From assembly GCF_005280205.1 (NCBI RefSeq), contig NZ_SUND01000011.1:1-64000 (forward strand): DNA of 64,000 nucleotides, in the 5' to 3' direction. Both the position numbers and the translations under genes were made by a program. This document shows positions 9,018-18,178 of the stretch, in pieces. Source of the DNA: Bacillus yapensis. GTDB taxonomy: Bacteria > Bacillota > Bacilli > Bacillales > Cytobacillaceae. The notes under the pieces are model-generated. The model did not search any database and was not told the origin of the DNA. It worked only from the letters and a program-made list of their open reading frames with translations. How positions within the stretch are numbered: the stretch's first letter is position 1; the number at the start of each line of letters is the position of its first letter.

Positions 9018-9946
9018 CGTCCCTCCTTTTTATGTAGCTTGATTCTTGGATCGAGAATCCCATATGCTACATCCACCAAGAACAATAAAAAGATTAATAG
9101 AGCACTATAAAAAATTGTCGTTCCCATGATGACTGGGTAATCACGATTATTAATACTATCTACGAAATACTTCCCCATTCCGGGAATAGCAAAGATTTTT
9201 TCAATAACGAAGGTCCCTGTCAAAATTCCAGCGGCCAATGCACCAAGAACGGTTACAACCGGTAATAGTGCATTCTTCAACGCATGTTTGAAGACGATTT
9301 TAAAAGGAGTTAACCCTTTGGCTTTCGCCGTTAGGATGTAATCCTGTGTGAGCACCTCTAGCATACTGGAACGAGTAAGTCGGGCAATAATTGCCATAGG
9401 ACCAGTTGCAAGAGCTAAGGTTGGTAGCACCATATGCTTCCAACTCTTCCATGTTGCGACGGGCAAGAGCTCCCAATTCACTGCCACCTGCTGGATTAGC
9501 ATGGTAGCTAGTACAAAGTTTGGCACTGATATCCCTAATACAGCGATGGTCATCGCGAGGTAATCAATGACCCCATTGTGCTTAAGCGCCGCAACAATAC
9601 CTAGTAAAATTCCTGATATAATTGCGACCACCAGCGTGACCATTCCTAATTCAAAGGAAACAGGAAAACCCCTTCCTAGTAGGTCATTTACCGTTTGTGA
9701 AGATTTCTTAATTGAAGGGCCAAAATCAAATTGAACGATGGATTTAAGATATTCTATGTACTGGACGGAAACTGGCTGGTCGAGGTTGAAGTGGGCAATT
9801 AAGTTTTTCTGAACAGCCTCGCTCGTATTCCTTTCATCATTAAAGGGTGAACCAGGAAGAGCATGCATGAGAAAGAAGGTTAACGTGATAATGAGCCATA
9901 ATGTCACAATCATGGCGAAGAATCGTTTAATCAAATATGTAGCCAT
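9014..9946 (-). CDS. dppB: Dipeptide ABC transporter permease DppB
   Basis: Membrane permease of 310 residues with six predicted helices and the typical N-terminal segment with HALPGSPF and later ARLTRSSMLEVL, the conserved region that contacts the ATPases. Starts 11 bp after dppA and overlaps dppC, so the four proteins are made from one transcript. Confidence 0.94.
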   Translation of the reverse strand: MATYLIKRFFAMIVTLWLIITLTFFLMHALPGSPFNDERNTSEAVQKNLIAHFNLDQPVSVQYIEYLKSIVQFDFGPSIKKSSQTVNDLLGRGFPVSFELGMVTLVVAIISGILLGIVAALKHNGVIDYLAMTIAVLGISVPNFVLATMLIQQVAVNWELLPVATWKSWKHMVLPTLALATGPMAIIARLTRSSMLEVLTQDYILTAKAKGLTPFKIVFKHALKNALLPVVTVLGALAAGILTGTFVIEKIFAIPGMGKYFVDSINNRDYPVIMGTTIFYSALLIFLLFLVDVAYGILDPRIKLHKKEGR

Positions 9947-9957
9947 TTACTCACTCC

Positions 9958-10782
9958 CTAACAAAAATCGGTATGCATCGCTAATTCAGTCATAACTAAC
10001 ATGGCTTGATAGGCTTCGAGAATATTCTTGGCTTGGAATCGAACAGTTGTTGTACCTGGTTCAATCTCTGTTCCAGGCATGAGGTTAGCCCATTCAGCCT
10101 GTCCGTAATTGGCGAATTCAATTCTTAGTACTGGATTTTCTGGTGGAATGAGTGGTTTCACGAGATGTCTATTCTTAAGTGCAATCGCCGTTTTTTCTTG
10201 TAAAAGCTGTCCGGCTTTTGTAGGGGTAAGAGATTTAATGGCAGAGCGTGTAATCGTTTCTTTGACAATTGCCGTTGTCACATTCGGAATGAGTTCCTCT
10301 GCTTCTTTTGCTGCTTGATCATCACCAGCTACCATGATAACGGGAACACCATAATATCCAGCTACATAAGCATTGAACCCTAATTCTCCAACAACAACGT
10401 CGTTTATGTAGAAATGGCGGACTCCAAAGATCATCGAATGACTCATAACACCCTTCATTGAAGCACGTGCATGGTATCCAACAAAAATAGCTCCTGAAAA
10501 GCTTTCATCAAGGCCTTCTACCATAGAAAAAGGTTTTACTCCTCCATTTATAAGCTGAGTTTCAGGATGGAGCTTTTCAATTAATAAATTATTCATTTTC
10601 GAATGACTATCGTTCACAATTACTTCTTTACAGCCTTGTTCAAAAGCTGTATTGATCACGTAATTTGCTTCATCTGTCATGATTTGACGAGAGCGTTCAT
10701 AATTGTGCTGCCGAGAATCAACATGGGTATAATCTACTAAACCTGTGATTCCTTCCATGTCTACTGACATATAGAGTTTCAT
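9958..10782 (-). CDS. dppA: D-aminopeptidase DppA
   Basis: Zinc-dependent D-aminopeptidase (peptidase M55) of 274 residues, which trims D-amino acids such as D-Ala from short peptides. The N terminus MKLYMSVDMEGITG carries the conserved DxE metal motif, with HxH-type histidines further on. The ATG at 10782 follows AAAGGAGGG and matches the known DppA start, so the frame extension seven codons upstream is rejected. First gene of the operon; a sigma-A promoter and a CodY box lie directly upstream. Confidence 0.94.
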   Translation of the reverse strand: MKLYMSVDMEGITGLVDYTHVDSRQHNYERSRQIMTDEANYVINTAFEQGCKEVIVNDSHSKMNNLLIEKLHPETQLINGGVKPFSMVEGLDESFSGAIFVGYHARASMKGVMSHSMIFGVRHFYINDVVVGELGFNAYVAGYYGVPVIMVAGDDQAAKEAEELIPNVTTAIVKETITRSAIKSLTPTKAGQLLQEKTAIALKNRHLVKPLIPPENPVLRIEFANYGQAEWANLMPGTEIEPGTTTVRFQAKNILEAYQAMLVMTELAMHTDFC

Positions 10783-10807
10783 TCGCGTGCCCTCCTTTTG
10801 CATGATA

Positions 10808-10822
10808 AATTTTCGTAATATT
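10808..10822 (-). promoter_or_regulatory. CodY box of the dpp operon
   Basis: AATTTTCGTAATATT matches the CodY consensus AATTTTCWGAAAATT in 12 of 15 positions. It covers the predicted transcription start region just after the -10 hexamer. CodY repression of dpp by branched-chain amino acids and GTP is known in B. subtilis; its action here is inferred. Confidence 0.65.
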
Positions 10823-10829
10823 TCTAATT

Positions 10830-10858
10830 ATTATAAAATACTAATTTATCTTTATCAA
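10830..10858 (-). promoter_or_regulatory. Sigma-A promoter of dppA
   Basis: On the minus strand -35 TTGATA (10853-10858), a 17-bp spacer and a perfect -10 TATAAT (10830-10835). Confidence 0.8.
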
Positions 10859-10943
10859 TGAAAATTATTAGAGCATCGAAAGTATTTTTGTTAAGCTCAT
10901 CTACTTATTGGATATATTAAATAAGTAGAAAAAGGATTAGCTA

Positions 10944-10972
10944 TTGACGATTTTTGTCGAAATGGTTATTAT
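10944..10972 (+). promoter_or_regulatory. Sigma-A promoter of the amino-acid permease
   Basis: -35 TTGACG (10944-10949), 17-bp spacer, -10 TATTAT (10967-10972). Divergent from the dpp promoter, about 50 bp before the permease start. Confidence 0.75.
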
Positions 10973-11024
10973 GAATTTCTGTGCATAAAAAATCATTTAC
11001 ACATTGAAGGGAGAATAACCTTTT

Positions 11025-12428
11025 ATGGCTGAAAATAAATTAGGCTTCTGGGTTTTAACAGCTTTAGTCGTTGGGAACATGGTTGGTTCTGGTATATTTA
11101 TGCTCCCACGAGTATTAGCAGAAGCAGCAAGCCCAGCAGGAGTATTATTAGGTTGGGGATTGACTGGATTTGGAGTTCTTATGGTTGCCCTCGTGTTTGG
11201 AAACCTCGCTATTAGAAAACCTGAATTAAATGGTGGACCGCAAATTTATGCGAAAGAATTGTTTAAAAAAGATTCAAATGTTTCCATTCTTTCAGGCTTT
11301 ATGTCTTCTTGGGGCTACTGGATTGGAAATTTCGCAGGGAATGTGGCCATCATCACCACTTTTACTAGCTACTTATCTACTTTCTTTCCGATTATTAATA
11401 GTGATGCGACAGTCACTCAAATTGGCGACTTTACGCTTCAATTAGGGAATCTTGTCACTTTTATTATTTGTTCAGTTCTATTATGGGGCATGCATTTCAT
11501 CATTTTAAAAGGAATTGAAGGAGCAGGAACCCTTAACTTTATCGCTACATTTGCGAAGGTTATCGGTTTTTTCATCTTTATCGTCATTGCATTATTTGCT
11601 TTTCAAAAAAGCTATTTGTTACCATTTGACGCACCAAGATATGATGACGCTGGAAATACGGTTGGGTTACTAGGTCAAATTAACAATGCTGCCGTTTCTA
11701 CCCTGTGGGCATTCCTTGGAATAGAATCAGCAATCGTTTTTGCCGGAAGAGCCAAAAGAAAAGAGGATGTTAAGAAAGCTACGATTCTTGGACTCTTCAT
11801 CGCTTTAGCCATTTATATTGGGATTAGTGTTCTTGTGATGGGGATTCTCCCTCAAGAGCAATTGATTCAATCTGAGAAACCTTTAGTTGATGCAATCGAG
11901 ACGATTTTAGGGCCTGTCGGAGCGTATTTAATCGCTGGACTTGGACTAATTAGCTTATTAGGTTCCACATTAGGTTGGATTTTGTTAAGTGCAGAGGTTC
12001 CTTATCAAGCAGCAAAGCAAGGCTTATTTATACCCGCCTTTTTAAAGGAAAACAATAAGGGAATGCCTGTCTTCTCCCTTATTCTTTCTAACGGATTAGC
12101 GCAAGTGTTTCTTTTTTCAACGATTTCAAGTTCGATTGCCAGTGCATTTGACTTCGTCATATACATTGCAACATTAGCTTATCTTGTTCCGTATTTAATT
12201 TCTTCATTGTATCAATTGAAGCTAGTTACTACAGGAGAAACCTACTTAAGTGGCTCTAATAGAGTGCCTGATGGAATCATTGCTGTACTTGCAACGATTT
12301 ACTCACTTTGGGTGATTTTCACTGGTACATCTGATTTGAAAACATTCCTATTGGGCGTTGCTTTACTCGCAAGCGGGATATTTTTCTATCCAATGGTAAA
12401 AAGAGTTCAGAATCAAGAAAAAGCTTAA
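11025..12428 (+). CDS. APC-family amino-acid permease (basic amino acid antiporter type)
   Basis: Membrane protein of 467 residues with about 12 to 13 helices. The N-terminal GNMVGSGIFMLPR is the substrate-backbone binding motif of APC transporters, and the overall pattern (GIESAIVFAGRAKRKEDVKKAT) is that of arginine/ornithine or lysine antiporters such as YvsH/ArcD. Its own sigma-A promoter lies upstream, divergent from dpp. Substrate is uncertain; a polyamine or other basic amino acid is possible. Confidence 0.85.
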   Translation: MAENKLGFWVLTALVVGNMVGSGIFMLPRVLAEAASPAGVLLGWGLTGFGVLMVALVFGNLAIRKPELNGGPQIYAKELFKKDSNVSILSGFMSSWGYWIGNFAGNVAIITTFTSYLSTFFPIINSDATVTQIGDFTLQLGNLVTFIICSVLLWGMHFIILKGIEGAGTLNFIATFAKVIGFFIFIVIALFAFQKSYLLPFDAPRYDDAGNTVGLLGQINNAAVSTLWAFLGIESAIVFAGRAKRKEDVKKATILGLFIALAIYIGISVLVMGILPQEQLIQSEKPLVDAIETILGPVGAYLIAGLGLISLLGSTLGWILLSAEVPYQAAKQGLFIPAFLKENNKGMPVFSLILSNGLAQVFLFSTISSSIASAFDFVIYIATLAYLVPYLISSLYQLKLVTTGETYLSGSNRVPDGIIAVLATIYSLWVIFTGTSDLKTFLLGVALLASGIFFYPMVKRVQNQEKA

Positions 12429-12440
12429 TGAATAACCAGC

Positions 12441-12476
12441 AAGCCAGCAGAAAGAAAACATTCTTCCTGCTGGCTT
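12441..12476. terminator. Hairpin between convergent permease and TAXI genes
   Basis: AAGCCAGCAG (12441-12450) pairs perfectly with CTGCTGGCTT (12467-12476). The T tract after it is weak on both strands, but the place between two converging genes supports a terminator. Confidence 0.6.
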
Positions 12477-12492
12477 GTTTCATCTAAATTTC

Positions 12493-13491
12493 TTATTCAA
12501 TCAGACCTTTTTCTTTATAAAAGCGTTCTGCTCCTGGATGGAGTGGCACCGTTGTATTTGGAGCTATTTCCAAAGTAGAATCCTTCATACTTGCATGGGA
12601 AGCTACAAATTCTTTATATTTTGTCTCATATAGCATTTTGGTGACTTCGTACACAAAATCCTCATCTAAGTCCGGGTCAACCGCAATCTCATTTGGGGCA
12701 CTAATGACTGTTACATCTTTATCAATTCCATTATAAGTTCCACGCGGAATAACTGTCTCAGTAAAGTATGGATATTGCTCCATAATCTGCTTGGTCATTT
12801 CAGGTTCGAAACCGATTAATTCAATTTCATGGGATGTGGCAAGTTCCTGTACATTTCCTGATGGTAAACCAACGGAAATGATAACAGCATCTATATTCCC
12901 GTCAATTAGTGCCTCTGAACCTTCTGCAAAATCAAGATATTCCGCCTTCATATTTTCATCAAAAATCAGTCCATAGGATTCAAGAATTAGCTTTGCCTTT
13001 CCAGATGTTCCGGAACCTGGAGCACCAACAGCTACTTTTTTTCCTTCTAAATCAGCAATAGAAGTAATGCCACTTTCTTTTAAAACAACGACATGGAATG
13101 GATTGGAATAAATTTGTGCGAGTCCTGCTAACTTTATTGGTTTCTCTTTAAACGCTTCATGCCCATTATACGCATTATATAACGTATCAGCACCAAAGAA
13201 TCCAATTTGGGCTTGTTCAGAATCGATCAAGCGTGCATTTTCTTGTGATCCCCCACTTGCTTCTGCAGTAAAGTTGTAGCCCTCCATTTCACTTAGAATG
13301 GATGCCATGACTCCTCCAACTGGATAATAGGCACCAGTAGTTGTCGCAGTTACGATTTTATACTGTTTTGTACCGCCTGATCCCGCACTAGATCCAGAGG
13401 ATGACTGACCTGAACATGCTGCAAGAATTCCAATAACTAAAAATGCTATACAAATAGAATATATTTTTTTAAAGAGTCTCTTCTTTTTCAC
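12493..13491 (-). CDS. TAXI-family TRAP solute-binding lipoprotein, orphan copy
   Basis: Binding protein of the TAXI type (TRAP-associated extracytoplasmic immunogenic), 332 residues from a GTG start at 13491 that follows AAGGGAAAAAC. A lipobox LAAC gives Cys26. The mature start has ATTTGAYYPVGGVM followed by EASGGSQENARLI. It is very like the TAXI protein at 20998-21984 over its whole length, so the two arose by duplication. No permease gene is next to it; it may feed the TRAP permease at 19057. It shares a unit with the NifU-like gene under a sigma-54 promoter. Confidence 0.88.
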   Translation of the reverse strand: MKKKRLFKKIYSICIAFLVIGILAACSGQSSSGSSAGSGGTKQYKIVTATTTGAYYPVGGVMASILSEMEGYNFTAEASGGSQENARLIDSEQAQIGFFGADTLYNAYNGHEAFKEKPIKLAGLAQIYSNPFHVVVLKESGITSIADLEGKKVAVGAPGSGTSGKAKLILESYGLIFDENMKAEYLDFAEGSEALIDGNIDAVIISVGLPSGNVQELATSHEIELIGFEPEMTKQIMEQYPYFTETVIPRGTYNGIDKDVTVISAPNEIAVDPDLDEDFVYEVTKMLYETKYKEFVASHASMKDSTLEIAPNTTVPLHPGAERFYKEKGLIE

Positions 13492-13547
13492 GTTTTTCCC
13501 TTCTTTCTCATAAGTATTTATCATAAAATATATTCTCAAATATAATT

Positions 13548-13561
13548 TGACAACGCTTTCA
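13548..13561. promoter_or_regulatory. CcpA cre site before the orphan TAXI gene
   Basis: TGACAACGCTTTCA matches the cre consensus TGWAANCGNTNWCA in 13 of 14 positions. It lies between the NifU-like gene and the TAXI gene, about 57 bp before the TAXI start. Confidence 0.55.
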
Positions 13562-13623
13562 TTATGTTGTAAAAACAATCCTTCTAAATCATTTGAAACA
13601 TTTAGTTTTACTATCAATTCTAT

Positions 13624-13863
13624 TTAAAATTCAGGATAAACTAGATTGAGCTGTTCAAAAGGAATACCACTTTTCTTAAGTTGACTTTCAATGATATTAC
13701 TCATAATAGGTTTAGCAACAATACAATCAAGGCAAGTTTCATCAGCAACTACTAATTCCATGGTAATATTCTGTGTATCTGCATTGTTGACTTGAAGATC
13801 TGCACCATCAGCCTGAAGTGTTTTTCTAAACGGCTCTAATACCTCCAATATTTGTTCCTTCAT
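13624..13863 (-). CDS. Small NifU C-terminal-like protein
   Basis: A protein of 79 residues resembling the NifU/Nfu C-terminal Fe-S scaffold domain: the early LQADGADLQV region and a C-L-D-C pair near residues 59-62 correspond to the family's LQADGGD and CxxC. It lacks the usual GxCxxCP glycine and proline context, so cluster binding is unproven. ATG follows AGGAGGGG. First gene after a sigma-54 promoter and followed by the TAXI protein. A repair or scaffold role for an Fe-S enzyme of the same pathway is only an inference. Confidence 0.7.
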   Translation of the reverse strand: MKEQILEVLEPFRKTLQADGADLQVNNADTQNITMELVVADETCLDCIVAKPIMSNIIESQLKKSGIPFEQLNLVYPEF

Positions 13864-13900
13864 TTTACCCCTCCTAAAATTTTAGTTCATTTACTATTCA

Positions 13901-13916
13901 AGCAAGTTTAATGCCA
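13901..13916 (-). promoter_or_regulatory. Sigma-54 promoter (NifU-like/TAXI unit)
   Basis: On the minus strand TGGCAT (13911-13916), 5 bp, TTGCT (13901-13905). The GG and GC elements have the exact spacing of the -24/-12 consensus TGGCAC-N5-TTGCW. About 38 bp before the ATG. Confidence 0.8.
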
Positions 13917-14021
13917 ATATTTAAAATTTTTAAAAAATATTTTAAAACCTAATAAATAAGCCATTTTTCTTAATGAATCTCTTAACTCACTTTTAGAACG
14001 TTTATTTTCTATACATACCTC

Positions 14022-14047
14022 TGTTCATCTTGTTATTTATTTGAACA
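14022..14047. promoter_or_regulatory. Candidate activator site, inverted TGTTCA pair
   Basis: TGTTCA (14022-14027) and TGAACA (14042-14047) form an inverted pair about 105-130 bp upstream of the sigma-54 promoter, the usual place for enhancer-binding proteins. The same hexamer recurs upstream of two other sigma-54 promoters here. Confidence 0.45.
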
Positions 14048-14093
14048 TTAATTAAGACAAAAAAATAGCAAGGGTTTATTTCCTCACCAATTT

Positions 14094-15251
14094 TCAAGAT
14101 ATATTTTTTTCATCTAACCCTTCCGTGGCCTCTCCATTTATTTTTGTAAAAAACATCCCCATAAATATAACCGAGCCAATAATATAGAATATGGTTCCTA
14201 CTCCAGCTATCATTCCGACACCTCCAAATGCAAAAGGTGCAGTAAATTGGGAAACACGATTAATCGTTAATCGCAATCCGAGTACTTCTCCATGCCTTTC
14301 GGTTTTACTAACATTTAATGCGAAGACAAGACTTAATGGCTGCCCTAATCCAAGACCAAGTCCCAATAATGCGCTGATCAGAAATAGGATATAAATTTTT
14401 GAAAATAAGGGTATAAGCAAAAAGCAAATGGCACTTAACAATAAAGTTCCTGTGAGTACTCTTCCTCGTCCAAAACGATTCACTAATGGAAATTGTAAAA
14501 TCCGAACAACCATCGCTGAAACAGCCGTGACAGAAATAATCAAACCAATCGTACTGGGTCTAAGTCCAATGTCTGTACCGTAAATAGGAAAGTAGGCAAC
14601 GAAGAGGTCCTTCGAACTCAATACTAAACCAGAAATAATCATGGCTTTACGTAAATTCATATTTGCTAGTAGAGCGAAGGTGCTGCCATGACTAGTTGTT
14701 GAATTTTCTATTTTTCTCCAGGAGGTTTTAGGCAATACAAGTACCATCAAAATAACGAAAAGTAATAGAATAATACTCATCCCAAACGTTTCCTTAATTC
14801 CTAAGTGTTCATAAATAAAACTCATTTGGACAGGCCCAATAAACTCTCCCATTGCGCCTATCAAACTAAATAGAGCGATTAACTTGTCACGATTTCCTGG
14901 TAGGTTACCAATGGTTTTTTGCATGGAAATCAAACAGCATATGACGGAACATCCAATGACCAATTGAGTAAAAACGAGTGCATAATAATTGGGAACATAA
15001 ATTGGGACAATCACAGCGATTAACATTCCAATTGCCCCATACAAGGTAAGCTTTTTCGCCCCGATCCGATCGAGAACTTTTCCAATCTTAATGGCTAATA
15101 ACATCGGTAAAAATGCATATGCGGATACCAATATTCCAATTTCGACTGCGGATGCTCCTAGGGAATCTGCATACAAAGATACAATTGGTTTTGTTCCTTG
15201 TAAAACGATTGACACGAACAGTTGAATTCCTAGAAACATGAGCAATTGCAA
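14094..15251 (-). CDS. MFS transporter
   Basis: Major facilitator protein of 385 residues with about 12 membrane segments and a loop GKVLDRIGAKK after helix 2, the family's GxLaDrxGrkr motif. The start is a TTG at 15251 following GGGAGG with 8-bp spacing. Last gene of the long unit running from the UGSC gene; it could export or import a pathway compound. Substrate unknown. Confidence 0.8.
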   Translation of the reverse strand: MQLLMFLGIQLFVSIVLQGTKPIVSLYADSLGASAVEIGILVSAYAFLPMLLAIKIGKVLDRIGAKKLTLYGAIGMLIAVIVPIYVPNYYALVFTQLVIGCSVICCLISMQKTIGNLPGNRDKLIALFSLIGAMGEFIGPVQMSFIYEHLGIKETFGMSIILLLFVILMVLVLPKTSWRKIENSTTSHGSTFALLANMNLRKAMIISGLVLSSKDLFVAYFPIYGTDIGLRPSTIGLIISVTAVSAMVVRILQFPLVNRFGRGRVLTGTLLLSAICFLLIPLFSKIYILFLISALLGLGLGLGQPLSLVFALNVSKTERHGEVLGLRLTINRVSQFTAPFAFGGVGMIAGVGTIFYIIGSVIFMGMFFTKINGEATEGLDEKNIS

Positions 15252-15353
15252 TGTTCAAGCCTCCCTTAACAAAGAATAAAGGAGCTGAAATCTCAGTCTC
15301 CCTTTGTTGCTTGGTTATCAAATAATAGGAAGGGTAAAGGCATGTAGATAGTC

Positions 15354-15797
15354 TTACCCATTTCGCCTTCTAATTAGATTTATAAACTTCCCTTCCTGTA
15401 CGATATCTCCGTTGCTATTTCTAACTAGAATGGAACGTACCAATATCCCTTTATCCTTTTTTGATGTTTCAATTTTGTCCTCTACAGATGCAACAAATTC
15501 AATACTATCTCCAATGAAAACTGGTTTTCTAAATTTCCATTGTATTTCTAATACTCCAAGCGAAGTTCCTTTGAAGAGACCTAATCCATAATGTAGCCCC
15601 GTCACTTTTGATAGAACGAGCATGCCATGAGCAATTCTTCTTCCATAAGGAGTCTTTTTTGCAAACTCTTCATCAAGATGTAAAGGATTCATATCTTCAG
15701 AAAGAGAAGCAAATTGCATAACATCCTCTTCTTGGACAACTCTACTATCGCTTTTATACGTTTCTCCAATTTGGAAATCATCCCAGTACTTTGCCAT
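15354..15797 (-). CDS. MaoC-like (R)-hydratase/dehydratase
   Basis: Hotdog-fold protein of 147 residues with the hydratase 2 motif: SEDMNPLHLDEEFAKKTPYG, in which Asp and His act in water addition, followed by IAHGML. Family members hydrate enoyl-CoA thioesters to (R)-3-hydroxyacyl-CoA. It follows the thioesterase gene after 3 bp and precedes the MFS gene. Substrate not known. Confidence 0.87.
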   Translation of the reverse strand: MAKYWDDFQIGETYKSDSRVVQEEDVMQFASLSEDMNPLHLDEEFAKKTPYGRRIAHGMLVLSKVTGLHYGLGLFKGTSLGVLEIQWKFRKPVFIGDSIEFVASVEDKIETSKKDKGILVRSILVRNSNGDIVQEGKFINLIRRRNG

Positions 15798-15800
15798 CTG

Positions 15801-16193
15801 TCATCCCTTTTCCTTTATGTTAAAAGTGGCAGTACCCATTGCAATTAACTTCCCCTCTTCATCCCAAACCTTCGTTTCTCCTACCGCAATGGATCTACCC
15901 CGTTGTACGATTTGCGCTTTTCCCACTAGCTTTGCACTGATAGCAGGTCGAAGATAATTCGTTTTTAACTCAATCGTTGCGGATATTTCATTCTCTTTCA
16001 ATAAGGAACGAATCGCACAACCGATGGAGGCATCCACAAGTGTTGCGATTACTCCACCATGGACATGCCCTCTTCGTTGTAATAGATCTGGAAAAACACT
16101 GATTTCCACTTCTCCATATCCATCCTTTGATACCATTTCCTTCATATTAATATAATTCCAGAAAGGACTTTGTTGTAACGTAGACTCAGCCAT
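15801..16193 (-). CDS. PaaI-type hotdog thioesterase
   Basis: Protein of 130 residues from the ATG at 16193, chosen because GGGAGGGGAAAAC precedes it. The HGGVIATLVDASIGCA helix is the catalytic signature of PaaI/YbgC-like acyl-CoA thioesterases, with Asp as the catalytic residue. It would release acids from CoA esters in the unknown pathway. Confidence 0.87.
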   Translation of the reverse strand: MAESTLQQSPFWNYINMKEMVSKDGYGEVEISVFPDLLQRRGHVHGGVIATLVDASIGCAIRSLLKENEISATIELKTNYLRPAISAKLVGKAQIVQRGRSIAVGETKVWDEEGKLIAMGTATFNIKEKG

Positions 16194-16232
16194 GTTTTCC
16201 CCTCCCATTTTGAACAAATTATTCATCTTCCT

Positions 16233-17276
16233 TTAAATAGCATGGATATTTAATTCAGATGAAATTTTGTTCAGTTCATCAAGCAAAGAAGCCGTTAACG
16301 GAATTCCCTCTATTCTTCTTTTTTCCTCGATATCACGTTCAATTTCACCTGGCAAATAGATTCGATCAATCCCCTCCATACGTCTCACCCTACGGATTTC
16401 AGTAATATAACGATCGATCTTATCTTTAAAGGTATCCAGCGTTTGGAATAAATCTGGTCTCATAACGACGAAAAAGTGACCTACACCTTGTATTTTTTGT
16501 TCAAACATAGAAGAGATATAGGGACCATAATTAGCACCTGTAAAGACCCCCGATAATATATCGTTTAATAAAACAAGACCATATCCTTTTGGACCCGCCA
16601 TCGGAAGAACTAGTCCATCCAACGCTTCCGTAGGGTCGGTCGTTCGTTTACCGTCCTTGGTAATCGCCCAATCTTCAGGGATCTGCACTTGTTTTTTTTC
16701 CGCTAATCTGATTTTCCCTTTGGCAACAACACTTGTAGCCATATCCAAGATTATGTCCTGTTCTTGACCTGCTGGTACTCCATAACAAAAAGGATTTGTT
16801 CCAAAAAATTTCCCCATTCCTCCCCAAGGAGCCATGGAAGGGGATGCATTGGAGGTTAAAAAGGCAATCATATTATGCTTCACAGCGTATAACGCATAAG
16901 CCCCGAGCATCCCACAATGATTAGAATTCTTCGTTCCAATCATGGCAATACCAGAAGTCTTCGCCTTTTTAACAGCAAGTTCAATCGCTGTTTGCGCCAC
17001 CAATATTCCGGGTAAATTATCTCCATCAATGAGAGTTGAAGAAGGAGTCTCATGAGTAATCTTCACCTGACCATGAATATCTACAAGACCTTCTTTTATT
17101 CGTTTAACATATATCGGAACCCTACTTAAACCATGAGAATCGACACCTCTTAAACTCGCTAATACAAGGTGATCAGCAATAACATTTGCATCCTTCTGAT
17201 TCAGCCCAATGTTCGTAAAAATACTCTGAACCAATGATTTTAATTTCTCATGCGAAAAATATTTATCCTTACTCAT
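16233..17276 (-). CDS. Ldh2/malate-type NAD(P)-dependent dehydrogenase
   Basis: Protein of 347 residues of the Ldh2 family (malate, sulfolactate or ureidoglycolate dehydrogenases), which oxidises 2-hydroxy acids. Typical motifs are RGVDSHGLSRVP near residue 45, NSNHCGMLG with the catalytic His, and PKGYGL. Its start overlaps the preceding oxidoreductase by 4 bp. It is the strongest hint that the substrate or an intermediate is a 2-hydroxy acid. Confidence 0.9.
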   Translation of the reverse strand: MSKDKYFSHEKLKSLVQSIFTNIGLNQKDANVIADHLVLASLRGVDSHGLSRVPIYVKRIKEGLVDIHGQVKITHETPSSTLIDGDNLPGILVAQTAIELAVKKAKTSGIAMIGTKNSNHCGMLGAYALYAVKHNMIAFLTSNASPSMAPWGGMGKFFGTNPFCYGVPAGQEQDIILDMATSVVAKGKIRLAEKKQVQIPEDWAITKDGKRTTDPTEALDGLVLPMAGPKGYGLVLLNDILSGVFTGANYGPYISSMFEQKIQGVGHFFVVMRPDLFQTLDTFKDKIDRYITEIRRVRRMEGIDRIYLPGEIERDIEEKRRIEGIPLTASLLDELNKISSELNIHAI

Positions 17277-18175
17277 CGATTCTCCTCCTCCGTAAAAACG
17301 TTTTTGTAAAAGGAGTATAGCTCATCTTGATTACTCGGTAATAGGAAAGAATCCTGTGCGTCCTTGGCAGTAGAAATCATCTGTAATAGATCGTTCGTCG
17401 CTTTTGTCATAACAGGGACCATTCCTGACTCAGAGACATAAGAAAGGGCAGATTCCATTTCACCGATTCTTCTACCGGAATGCTTTGCAGTACCTGTTAA
17501 GAACCGTTCCATTAACGTATCAAAGGGAGTCGTATCCATTGTCTGTCGAATCGATCCCATGATTTTTTCATAACCATCTCCAGACTGTTTAGCGGCAACA
17601 AAGGTTTCTATTAAAAGAGTAGCAAGTCCTTTCATGAACATGCTTCGAATCATTTTAATACTAGAAGCCGTTCCAGGGCTTCCCTCAATCACTTCAATAT
17701 TCATTTCAAGAGGCTTGAGTATTTCGGCGAGCCTATCAGCCCCTGCCCCTGATGCAATGATCGGGACACGATGTTTCGTCAGTGGCAAAGGGGCCATTAA
17801 TACTCCGTCAATAAACACTAAACCTTGCTTATCAAACACTTCCGCTATTTCTCTCTTAACAAGTGGACTTGTGCTATTTAGATCAACATATAGATGTTCC
17901 TTTGTTAAGAAGGGCATTATACCAAAAGCTGTATCTCTGGCAACTGACGTTCTTGTAACGTTAAAGATTATATTGCACTCTTTTGTTAACTCATTCTGTG
18001 TTCCAACCAGCCTAACCCCTAGCTCCTTTGCCTGCTCTTGTAATTTCGTGGAAACATGAAGTCCTCTGTAATGATAAGCAAATAGATCTCCAAACCCAAC
18101 CTCCATTAAACCAGCAGAAATTGATTGTGCCACTTCTCCAAATCCGATGAAGCCTAGTCTTATCTCACTCTTCAT
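17273..18175 (-). CDS. 3-hydroxyisobutyrate dehydrogenase-like oxidoreductase with DUF1932 end
   Basis: Protein of 300 residues. The N-terminal Rossmann domain has GFIGFGEVAQSI; the middle has a 6-phosphogluconate-dehydrogenase-like NAD-binding part (FIDGVLMAPLP), and the C-terminal helical region from about residue 190 resembles DUF1932. Probably oxidises or reduces a hydroxy acid. It lies 3 bp after the DUF6282 gene and overlaps the Ldh2 gene. Confidence 0.85.
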   Translation of the reverse strand: MKSEIRLGFIGFGEVAQSISAGLMEVGFGDLFAYHYRGLHVSTKLQEQAKELGVRLVGTQNELTKECNIIFNVTRTSVARDTAFGIMPFLTKEHLYVDLNSTSPLVKREIAEVFDKQGLVFIDGVLMAPLPLTKHRVPIIASGAGADRLAEILKPLEMNIEVIEGSPGTASSIKMIRSMFMKGLATLLIETFVAAKQSGDGYEKIMGSIRQTMDTTPFDTLMERFLTGTAKHSGRRIGEMESALSYVSESGMVPVMTKATNDLLQMISTAKDAQDSFLLPSNQDELYSFYKNVFTEEENR

Positions 18176-18178
18176 CCT

